A stretch of 64,000 nt of DNA, taken from assembly GCF_000422085.1 (NCBI RefSeq), contig NC_021741.1:4216001-4280000 (forward strand), in the 5' to 3' direction. Below, one piece after another: positions 57,701-64,000 of this stretch; position 1 is the stretch's first letter, and the number at the start of each line of letters is the position of its first letter. Below the pieces are notes generated by a model. The model worked only from the letters and a program-made list of their open reading frames with translations. It did not search any database and had not been told where the DNA came from. A program made the position numbers and the translations under genes. Source of the stretch: Serratia liquefaciens ATCC 27592. Its GTDB lineage: Bacteria > Pseudomonadota > Gammaproteobacteria > Enterobacterales > Enterobacteriaceae.

Positions 57701-57995
57701 TCTCGTCGTCAAAGGTGCCGATGTTGATCACGCCCGGCAATTTGCCCGGCAGGGGTTTGATAATATCGGCCCAGCGTTGCGCGGCGCTGATCACCTGAGA
57801 TTTTTTGGCATCATCCAACACCCAGGTGGAGTGTTTTGGAACGCCATCATCATTTAAATAACTGCCGTCGGTTGGACCGTAGAAGTTCAGTTTAAACACC
57901 GTTTGGCCGCTGTTATTCCGAACGTCATAAGTCTCAATTGCCTGCGCGGAACACAAGGGTAAAGCCGCAACGATTGCGATAGCCAACTTTTTCAT
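54711..57995 (-). CDS. Autotransporter with zincin-like passenger domain
   Basis: 1094 residues from ATG 57995 (MKKLAIAIVAALPLCSAQAIE), with GGGAGTGC just upstream; the frame extends 54 codons further but that part is AT-rich leader. After the signal peptide, the N-half has the metalloprotease signature HEIAHALGISADAG (HExxHxxGxxxD, zincin type) near residue 165, a Cys pair in LCTKCEG, and a long acidic stretch. A passenger beta-helix region (NNRVEQRGDILADG, NGNIRGKDNLAL) follows. The C-terminal 280 residues are a 12-stranded autotransporter barrel ending VTWRF. A secreted or surface-displayed metalloprotease is likely. I do not recognise a named family member. Confidence 0.88.
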   Translation of the reverse strand: MKKLAIAIVAALPLCSAQAIETYDVRNNSGQTVFKLNFYGPTDGSYLNDDGVPKHSTWVLDDAKKSQVISAAQRWADIIKPLPGKLPGVINIGTFDDENAGAMSPDVSDAAFSLTQLQAVLQGQDAGELNSGAHAVVQIGKMDFTPGQASPALIPTDHRADLEVIIFHEIAHALGISADAGVADGVTQFGPTFGSWSSHLFDDNGNPAQPGQAILCTKCEGPDDPSAFDVRKDRGYFAGSHVNEVLAGAMPGVPVRILDVLGDLDDDYMSHIELERSLMSHQNYRNYTIMMEAELALLQDMGYDIDRRNFFGRSIYGSGLEVVNQQGYFARNAAGTAYLDGKANTAARGVGLHIYGSNNRVEQRGDILADGVAAAGIRIDGAGNTLSIAPGVRVQANGDYGTGLLVAYGDRHNIVQRGSLEATGKEGIAARLDFGNNLLGNETEYRGSYIWQWAGVDLSQYRAAPLVSNFDITGSLKGAKAAIYQSVNALAGAINVMRGADIQGDIISDYAQWDENNQARLTRLTFGLQPDAQGQVTEVADNSFDFTYNGNIRGKDNLALVAEGGKTTLNGDHQVYSVDIQPGAQLAGNSRYALSDAGLFTNNGLLTTGSPFGKLSIDGNYLQGPQGRLQLMFDGLGQGDQLQVSGKSSLGGALELLPVKGWYASDWQMNSASLLQLGQVSGEFEQLSIQAQSPTLSFRVAPLEDGQYQISATRDASAYSQYAQTANERNVGLALAHAAATAGDDLRPLLTALDFSSPEGRQVNSALAQLEPSAYNSLIQTSFDRERQLTRALTAPERNLTLAPTGDEPDWISFALPYGGGNWQNNTGNIAGYNASRYGVLFGAEKRNGLVAGLTTGFHAAVGGQTVNAKSADRARTNSTSFDVGLQFNYAQDVMAGPFAYGLGRIGAEDNQMKRQFDVAGISGTSKSHWTAWNGTLTLGGGYHFALSDTFSLGPIAALDYTATTHRTIKESGFGTAPLQIKGRYADSLQSTLGVEALYQQPLQGSQALSATLRLGWQHELLSNKVTQRAQFVGYNASAFDSESTLAGRDTLAAQAGVQYQLNQAVSLGAGVSSELLRQGSHSLEGNVAVTWRF

Positions 57996-58180
57996 AGTGC
58001 ACTCCCTGTCAGTAAATCTTCCCTGCAAAATAGTTTGCTGATGACAATTTAGCCGCAGGGGTTTAAACGGAAAGTAAACTGGAGAGAGTCTTAAACGATC
58101 GGGGTAACAAAATGCAGAAAAATAAAATAACCAGTAATTAATCAAATATATAAGCAAGAAAACTCTCAGGGTTTAGCCAT

Positions 58181-58206
58181 AAAAAAAGCAGCGCATAATG
58201 CGCTGC
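58181..58206 (-). terminator. Terminator of the gcvTHP operon
   Basis: Leftward perfect stem GCAGCGCA / TGCGCTGC with loop TTA followed by seven T. It lies 30 bases after the gcvP stop codon. Confidence 0.92.
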
Positions 58207-58235
58207 TTCCTGATGGCAAACCTCGCCGAATAAAC

Positions 58236-61115
58236 TTATTCGTAATCGCTCATCGGCACGCAGGAACAGAACAGGTTACGATCGCCGTACACGTCATCCA
58301 GACGCTTCACGCTCGGCCAGTATTTGTTCTCACGTACCCCGGCGATAGGGAACACCGCCAGCTCACGGCTGTAGGCGTGCTGCCAATCGCTGACCAGCTC
58401 CGCCTGCACGTGTGGGGCATTTACCAGCGGGTTATCTTCCAGCGGCCATTCACCTTTTGCTACCCGGTCAATTTCTGCGCGAATCGCCAGCATCGCATCA
58501 ATAAAGCGATCCAGTTCGACCTTGCTCTCCGACTCGGTTGGCTCAACCATCAGCGTGCCCGCCACCGGGAACGACATGGTCGGCGCATGGAAGCCGTAGT
58601 CGATCAGACGTTTGGCGATATCCATTTCGCTGATGCCGGTTTCTTCCTTCAGCGGACGAATATCGAGAATACATTCATGCGCCACGCGATGATCGCGACC
58701 GGTATACAGCACTGGGTAAGCGTCCTTCAAACGGGTCGCAATATAGTTGGCATTAAGGATTGCCACCTGGCTGGCCTGCTTCAACCCTTCCGCGCCCATC
58801 ATTCGGATATACATCCAGCTGATTGGCAGGATAGAAGCACTGCCGAACGGAGCAGCGGAGACCGCGCCCTGCTGGGTGGTCACGCCGTCGATCTGCACCA
58901 CACTGTGGCCTGGAACGAACGGGGCCAGGTGGGCTTTCACGCCGATAGGGCCCATGCCTGGACCACCGCCGCCGTGCGGGATACAGAAGGTTTTATGCAG
59001 GTTAAGGTGCGAAACGTCCGCCCCGATGTAACCTGGGGTGGTGATGCCCACCTGCGCATTCATATTGGCGCCGTCGAGGTAGACCTGGCCGCCGAACTGG
59101 TGAACGATCTGGCACACTTCACGAATAGTTTCTTCGTACACGCCGTGGGTCGACGGGTAGGTCACCATGATGCAAGACAGTTCTTCGCCCGCCTGTTCTG
59201 CCTTGACGCGCAGGTCATGCAGATCGATGTTGCCGTTCTTGTCGCAGGCGACCACCACCACGCTCATGCCCGCCATTTGCGCGGAAGCAGGGTTGGTGCC
59301 GTGCGCAGAACTTGGGATCAGGCAAATATGACGGCCCGCTTCATTGCGGCTTTCATGGTAACGACGGATCGCCAGCAAACCGGCGTATTCACCCTGTGCG
59401 CCGGAGTTCGGCTGCATGCAAACCGCATCATAACCAGTCAGTTGCACCAGCCACTGCGACAGTTGGCCAATCATTTGTTGGTAACCTGCCGCCTGCTCCG
59501 GTGGACAGAACGGATGCAGTTCGGAGAATTCAGGCCAGGTGATCGGGATCATTTCCGCCGCGGCATTGAGCTTCATGGTGCAGGAGCCCAGCGGGATCAT
59601 CGCCTGATTGAGCGCCAGGTCCTTACGTTCCAGACGGTGCATATAGCGCATCATCTCGGTTTCGCTGTGATAACGATTGAACACCGGGTGAGTCAGGATC
59701 GGATCCTGACGCAGCATGGCGGCAGGGATCGACTGGCTGTTTTTACTCACCGCGGCGTCCAGCGCGTCGATGTCCAGGCCGTGATCGTCGCCAGCCAGCA
59801 AGGCAAACAGCGTCTGCACGTCTTCACGTGAGGTCGCTTCGTCCAGCGTAATGCCTACGGCACCGTGAATGTCGGTACGCAAGTTGATGCCGAAGCTCAA
59901 TGCACGTTCCAGCACCGCAGCCTTGTCTTTCACTTCTACCGTCAGGGTGTCGAACCAGGTTTTATGGCGCAATGCCAGCCCGGCTTGTTGCAGCCCGGCA
60001 GCCAGAATATCGGTCAGACGATGGATGCGCCCGGCGATGCGTTGCAGGCCCTGCGGGCCATGGTACACCGCATACAGGCTGGCTATGTTGGCCAGCAGCA
60101 CCTGCGAGGTACAGATATTCGAGTTGGCTTTTTCGCGGCGGATATGTTGCTCACGGGTTTGCATCGCCATGCGCAGCGCGGTGTTGCCGGCGGCATCGCG
60201 GGAAACACCAATGATACGGCCCGGCATTGAGCGTTTGAACTCGTCGCGACAGGCAAAGAAGGCGGCATGTGGGCCGCCGTAGCCCATCGGCACGCCGAAA
60301 CGCTGTGCAGAACCGAACACCACGTCGGCTCCCTGTTTGCCCGGTGCGGTCAGCAGCACCAACGCCATAATGTCGGCTGCCACGCTGGTGCCGATTTTAC
60401 GGTTCTTCAGCTCGGCCAGCAGTGCGCTGTAGTCGTGCAGTTCACCGGTGGTACCGACCTGTTGCAGCAGCACGCCAAACACGCCTTGCAGCTCCAGAAC
60501 TTTCTCGGCTTTATCCACGATCACTTCGAAACCGAAGGTTTCGGCGCGGGTACGCACCACGTCCAGCGTCTGAGGATGTACGTCATCAGCCACGAAGAAA
60601 CGGTTGGCGTCTTTCAGCTTGCTGGCGCGTTTGGCCAGCGCCATCGCTTCGGCAGCCGCAGTGGCTTCGTCCAACAGCGAGGCGGACGCCAGATCCAAAC
60701 CGGTCAAATCCAGGGTCAGGGTTTGGAAGTTCAACAGCGCCTCAAGACGGCCCTGGGATACTTCTGGCTGATACGGGGTATAAGCGGTGTACCAACCTGG
60801 GTTTTCCAGCATGTTGCGCAGGATCACCGGCGGCGTCAGCACCGCGCTGTAGCCCATACCGATATAGGATTTGTAGCGCTGATTCTGCGAGGCAATCGCC
60901 TTCAGTTCGGCCAACGCCTGATGTTCAGTTGCCGCATCGCCCACCGGCGGCGGCGCAGGCAGTTGAATGTCTGCCGGCACAATCTGTTGGATCAGCGCGC
61001 TGAGCGAGCGTGCGCCCACCGCTTCCAGCAACTGCTGCTGTTGTTCTGCAGAAGAGCCGATGTGACGTTCGATGAACGCTTCGCTGTGTTCAAGTTGGCT
61101 GAGTGTCTGAGTCAT
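58236..61115 (-). CDS. gcvP: Glycine dehydrogenase (decarboxylating), P protein
   Basis: 959 residues, the usual length. PLP lysine in [23 protein letters not shown]; other conserved parts are [25 protein letters not shown] and [31 protein letters not shown] near the N-terminus. P protein decarboxylates glycine and passes the aminomethyl group to the lipoyl arm of GcvH. Last gene of the leftward gcvT-gcvH-gcvP operon. Confidence 0.99.
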   Translation of the reverse strand: MTQTLSQLEHSEAFIERHIGSSAEQQQQLLEAVGARSLSALIQQIVPADIQLPAPPPVGDAATEHQALAELKAIASQNQRYKSYIGMGYSAVLTPPVILRNMLENPGWYTAYTPYQPEVSQGRLEALLNFQTLTLDLTGLDLASASLLDEATAAAEAMALAKRASKLKDANRFFVADDVHPQTLDVVRTRAETFGFEVIVDKAEKVLELQGVFGVLLQQVGTTGELHDYSALLAELKNRKIGTSVAADIMALVLLTAPGKQGADVVFGSAQRFGVPMGYGGPHAAFFACRDEFKRSMPGRIIGVSRDAAGNTALRMAMQTREQHIRREKANSNICTSQVLLANIASLYAVYHGPQGLQRIAGRIHRLTDILAAGLQQAGLALRHKTWFDTLTVEVKDKAAVLERALSFGINLRTDIHGAVGITLDEATSREDVQTLFALLAGDDHGLDIDALDAAVSKNSQSIPAAMLRQDPILTHPVFNRYHSETEMMRYMHRLERKDLALNQAMIPLGSCTMKLNAAAEMIPITWPEFSELHPFCPPEQAAGYQQMIGQLSQWLVQLTGYDAVCMQPNSGAQGEYAGLLAIRRYHESRNEAGRHICLIPSSAHGTNPASAQMAGMSVVVVACDKNGNIDLHDLRVKAEQAGEELSCIMVTYPSTHGVYEETIREVCQIVHQFGGQVYLDGANMNAQVGITTPGYIGADVSHLNLHKTFCIPHGGGGPGMGPIGVKAHLAPFVPGHSVVQIDGVTTQQGAVSAAPFGSASILPISWMYIRMMGAEGLKQASQVAILNANYIATRLKDAYPVLYTGRDHRVAHECILDIRPLKEETGISEMDIAKRLIDYGFHAPTMSFPVAGTLMVEPTESESKVELDRFIDAMLAIRAEIDRVAKGEWPLEDNPLVNAPHVQAELVSDWQHAYSRELAVFPIAGVRENKYWPSVKRLDDVYGDRNLFCSCVPMSDYE

Positions 61116-61201
61116 TGCTACAAATTCCTGAATTCTGGCGTGGTACGGGATATAGCCTGAACTAAAACGCCCCGGCAGAAAGACCTGGGGCGTTGCATGG
61201 A

Positions 61202-61588
61202 TTACTCGTCGATAGAAGCCTGATAAGCACCGGCGTCCAGCAGGTTCGCCAGCTCGCTCTCGTCTGATGCTTTAATCTGGAACAGGAAACCTTCACCGTA
61301 AGGCTCGCTGTTCACCAGCTCCGGAGAACCTTCCAGTTCAGCGTTTACCGCTACGATTTCGCCGCTGATTGGCGCGTAAATGTCCGATGCCGCCTTAACG
61401 GATTCCGCCACGGCGCAATCTTCGCCTGCGGCAACGACGCGGCCCACTTCTGGCAAATCAACAAACACCATATCGCCCAGCAGTTCCTGCGCGTGTTCGG
61501 TGATACCTACGGTGTAAACGCCGTTACCTTCTGAACGAACCCACTCGTGGGAGGATGCGTATTTCAATTCTGTTGGCACATTGCTCAT
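61202..61588 (-). CDS. gcvH: Glycine cleavage system H protein
   Basis: 128 residues, beta-barrel carrier. The lipoylated Lys is in [17 protein letters not shown], with SHEWVRSEG at the start. It shuttles the aminomethyl group between P and T proteins and hydride to L protein. Lies 44 bp after gcvT and 86 bp before gcvP. Confidence 0.99.
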   Translation of the reverse strand: MSNVPTELKYASSHEWVRSEGNGVYTVGITEHAQELLGDMVFVDLPEVGRVVAAGEDCAVAESVKAASDIYAPISGEIVAVNAELEGSPELVNSEPYGEGFLFQIKASDESELANLLDAGAYQASIDE

Positions 61589-61632
61589 CGCCAGCTACTC
61601 CTTCGAAGAAATAAAGAATCAATAAACAAAAA

Positions 61633-62730
61633 TTAATTAATCAGTGACTTACCGGCACGCACAAAGCCAGGTTTGGTGACCCTGACCGGCATTTCACGGT
61701 TGCGGATCTGTACGATAGCCTGTTCGCCGATACCGGCAGGGACGCGGGCCAGGGCGATGCTGAAGCCCAGGGTCGGTGAAAATGAACCGCTGGTGATCAC
61801 CCCTTCATGCGTCTGGCCTGCCGCATCGGTGAAACGCACCGGCAGCTCATTACGTAATACGCCTTTTTCCGTCATGATCAAGCCGACCAGTTGTTCGGTG
61901 CCCTGCTCACGCTGTTTTTCCAGCGCGTCACGACCGATGAACTGACGATCTTCCGGCTGCCAGGCGATGGTCCAGCCCATGTTGGCGGCCAACGGCGAAA
62001 TACTTTCATCCATCTCCTGGCCATACAGGTTCATGCCAGCTTCCAGACGCAGCGTGTCACGCGCGCCCAGCCCGGCTGGCTTAACGCCTGCCGTCAGCAG
62101 TTGCTGCCAGAAATCCGCCGCCTGCTCTTTCGGCAGGGCGATTTCATAACCCGCTTCGCCGGTATAACCGGTGGTGGCGATAAACAGATCCCCTGCCTGC
62201 ACGCCGAAGAAAGGCTTCATGCCTTCAACCGCGTTTTTTTGTTCCGGGGTGAATAAGGTAGCCGCGCGTTCTTTGGCCTGCGGGCCCTGCACTGCAATCA
62301 GCGCCAGATCGTCACGCACCGTCAGCGTTACGCCATACGGCGCTGCGTGCTCTTCGATCCAGGCCAGGTCCTTGTCGCGTGTGGCGGAGTTCACCACCAG
62401 GCGGAAATAGTCTTCAGTAAAGAAGTAAACGATCAGGTCGTCGATTACGCCGCCGGACGCGTTCAGCATGCCGGTGTACAGCGCTTTGCCAGGCTGGGTG
62501 AGCTTGGCGACATCGTTCGCCAGCAGGTAACGCAGGAATTCACGGGTACGGGCACCGCGCAAATCAACAATGGTCATATGGGAGACGTCGAACATACCGG
62601 CATCCTGACGCACGGCGTGGTGCTCATCGATCTGGGAGCCATAATGCAGCGGCATCATCCAGCCATGAAAATCTACCATGCGCGCACCGCACGCCACGTG
62701 CTGGTCGTACAGTGGGGTTTGCTTTGCCAT
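61633..62730 (-). CDS. gcvT: Aminomethyltransferase, T protein
   Basis: 365 residues from ATG 62730 ([21 protein letters not shown]). Folate-binding core with [29 protein letters not shown] and [14 protein letters not shown]-domain with [13 protein letters not shown] and [20 protein letters not shown]. It releases ammonia and transfers the methylene group to tetrahydrofolate. The open frame continues 60 codons upstream but the start used is the conserved one. First gene of the operon. Confidence 0.99.
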   Translation of the reverse strand: MAKQTPLYDQHVACGARMVDFHGWMMPLHYGSQIDEHHAVRQDAGMFDVSHMTIVDLRGARTREFLRYLLANDVAKLTQPGKALYTGMLNASGGVIDDLIVYFFTEDYFRLVVNSATRDKDLAWIEEHAAPYGVTLTVRDDLALIAVQGPQAKERAATLFTPEQKNAVEGMKPFFGVQAGDLFIATTGYTGEAGYEIALPKEQAADFWQQLLTAGVKPAGLGARDTLRLEAGMNLYGQEMDESISPLAANMGWTIAWQPEDRQFIGRDALEKQREQGTEQLVGLIMTEKGVLRNELPVRFTDAAGQTHEGVITSGSFSPTLGFSIALARVPAGIGEQAIVQIRNREMPVRVTKPGFVRAGKSLIN

Positions 62731-63279
62731 CTTTTCCCTCATTCCACTCAGAAGCTGAAGATAGGGTGCTGCTACGCAATACGTCAGATTATGGCTCGTG
62801 GCCGGATTGCGTGGCGCACTGACTGCCCAACAGAAACGCTGCGTCGAAATTGACAAAAACTGCGGCAAATCGCCGCGACGCAAACGATACCTTTGCCCTG
62901 ACGTTATCACCGAACGACCACATTAACCATAAGTTAAAATAGGCTGGACGGCGTTCTGCGCCAGTAAAAAGCTGGGCTAGTGTGCAGAGTTTTAAACTGG
63001 AAAACTGCGCTTTAAGGCACAAAACCAACAATTAGAGCACCAAAAATCCGAAGTTATATAACAAACCCACGGCCAGAGACGGAATTTCGACTTTTGATAA
63101 CCGGTTATGGAATTAGAAAAAGTAATGGTAAAAACAGCCTGAAATTAGATTATTTCAAATGAAGGGTTATATAAGGAAAAGCTATGGGCATAAGGCGCAG
63201 ATCTGCGCCTTTGGAGAGCGATAACGCTACGGGGAAACAAGACAGAAAGACCGGCAAACCGGTCTCTCTCAGGCGGTGA
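62731..63279. promoter_or_regulatory. gcvT upstream region (549 bp)
   Basis: AT-rich region between ubiI and gcvT with no gene. In enterobacteria such a region carries the GcvA, Lrp and PurR binding sites that control the operon; I could not assign specific sites. An inverted repeat AAGGCGCA-GATC-TGCGCCTT lies at 63192-63211 and the ubiI terminator at about 63241. Confidence 0.55.
63237..63262 (-). terminator. ubiI terminator
   Basis: Leftward stem AGACCGG / CCGGTCT with loop TTTG, followed by TTTCTGTCTTGTTT. It begins 15-20 bases after the ubiI stop codon. Confidence 0.75.
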
Positions 63280-64000
63280 TCAGGCCAGCCAATCCGGCAG
63301 ATCGTTCAGGCCCATAGCCTGGCGCACCAGCTTCGGCTTCACGCCCGGCAGGCTGTCAGCCAGCCGCAGCCCGACATCGCGCAGCAACTTCTTCGCCGGG
63401 TGATTGCCGTCAAACAGTTCGCGGAACCCTTGCATGCTGGCCAGCATGACCGCTGCACCGTGTTTGCGACGACGCTCATAGCGGCGCAGATACAGGTGTT
63501 GACCGATGTCCTTGCCCTGACGTTGCAGGCGGCGCAATTCGGCGATCAGCTCGGCGGCGTCCATAAAGCCCAGGTTGACCCCCTGGCCAGCCAACGGATG
63601 TACGGTATGGGCAGCATCGCCCACTAATGCCAGACGGTGTGCAGCAAAGCTACGCGCATAGCGCCCGGTCAACGGGAAGGTCTGGCGTTCGCTTTCCAAC
63701 TGGCAGGCGCCAAGGCGCAGATCGAAGGCCATCGCCAACTCACGGTTAAACTGCTCGGGCTCCAGTTGCCTGAGGCGTTCGGCCTCTTCAGGAGCAACCG
63801 ACCAGACGATGGAGCTTAAATGCGGATCGCTGAACGGCAGAAATGCCAGAATGCCGTCGCCGTGGAATACCTGACGCGCCGTCGCCAAATGCCGCTCTTC
63901 GGTGCGAATGGTGGCCACCAACGCATGATGGCGGTAGTCCCAGAAGGTCAACGGGATATCGGCATGCTGACGCAGCCAGGAGTGAGCGCCGTCGGCGCCG
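63280..64000 (-). CDS. ubiI: 2-octaprenylphenol hydroxylase UbiI (VisC), 5' part beyond window
   Basis: The frame is open to the window end, so the N-terminal FAD-binding half is missing; about 240 residues are visible. The conserved flavoprotein segment LVGDAAHTVHPLAGQGVNLGFMDAAEL is present, as is the GADGAHSWLR motif at the edge (DGAHSWLRQHA). UbiI adds the C5 hydroxyl in ubiquinone biosynthesis. The order ubiI-gcvTHP is conserved in enterobacteria, which favours UbiI over its paralogue UbiH. Confidence 0.93.
   Translation of the reverse strand, partial: GADGAHSWLRQHADIPLTFWDYRHHALVATIRTEERHLATARQVFHGDGILAFLPFSDPHLSSIVWSVAPEEAERLRQLEPEQFNRELAMAFDLRLGACQLESERQTFPLTGRYARSFAAHRLALVGDAAHTVHPLAGQGVNLGFMDAAELIAELRRLQRQGKDIGQHLYLRRYERRRKHGAAVMLASMQGFRELFDGNHPAKKLLRDVGLRLADSLPGVKPKLVRQAMGLNDLPDWLA

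Noticed and set aside
58377..59831. 484-codon open frame antisense to gcvP
   Set aside because: Shadow of a GC-rich conserved gene with no protein-like motifs.
1..64000. CRISPR array or rRNA operon
   Set aside because: No regularly spaced short repeats and no rRNA-like conserved segments were seen.

Overview
The window reads as a chromosomal segment of an enterobacterium, most probably Serratia (my guess is the S. plymuthica / S. liquefaciens / S. proteamaculans side of the genus; species cannot be settled from the sequence alone). The reasons are the enterobacterial core gene orders xerD-dsbC-recJ-prfB-lysS with divergent fldB, sdhE-ygfX, ygfZ, trhA and ubiI-gcvT-gcvH-gcvP, and the moderately GC-rich core interrupted by AT-rich accessory DNA.

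Layout. (1) 1-2.6 kb: the 3' part of a LysR regulator, an HdeD-type membrane protein and the co-chaperone pair cbpA-cbpM. (2) 2.6-4.3 kb: a gene-poor stretch with a 42-residue membrane peptide, a solitary RelB/DinJ-type antitoxin and a gene relic. (3) 4.3-10.4 kb: a Bvg/Evg-like phosphorelay. A LuxR-type response regulator and a stand-alone HPt protein are transcribed leftward, and a giant hybrid sensor kinase rightward. The kinase reading frame is broken by one missing base. (4) 10.5-13.9 kb: a FadR/DgoR-type regulator divergent from an MFS permease and a D-2-hydroxyacid dehydrogenase. (5) 13.9-25 kb: a chaperone-usher fimbrial operon with a DUF1120 subunit, followed by three diverging copies of a module made of a DUF1120 fimbrin gene, a long intergenic region and, rightward, a LuxR-like regulator plus a small unknown gene. 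Module 1 is complete, module 2 has a nonsense-mutated regulator and a deletion, and module 3 keeps only relics. (6) 25-29.25 kb: AT-rich accessory DNA with two orphan genes (an acidic 177-residue protein and a DUF6708-type membrane protein), ending at the 3' end of tRNA-Gly(CCC). (7) 29.3-44 kb: conserved housekeeping genes, including prfB with its programmed +1 frameshift and creBCD attached to sdhE-ygfX. (8) 44-49.7 kb: a probable catabolic locus (MFS permease with a frameshift, DUF4286 protein, amidase, DUF2848 protein, GntR regulator, SDR). (9) 49.7-58 kb: a MipA/OmpV porin-like protein with a small secreted partner and a divergent two-component system, a GNAT enzyme, an MDR-family oxidoreductase, and an autotransporter with a zincin-like passenger. 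(10) 58.2-64 kb: the glycine cleavage operon gcvTHP and the start-less ubiI.

How it hangs together. The phosphorelay next to fimbrial genes suggests environmental control of adhesion, as in Bordetella bvg or E. coli evg; this is inference. The repeated fimbrin/regulator module looks like an actively rearranging adhesin locus and is the most distinctive part of the window. Two long genes (the hybrid kinase and the MFS permease) are each restored by adding one G to a G-containing run, so sequencing error is a real alternative to true mutation.
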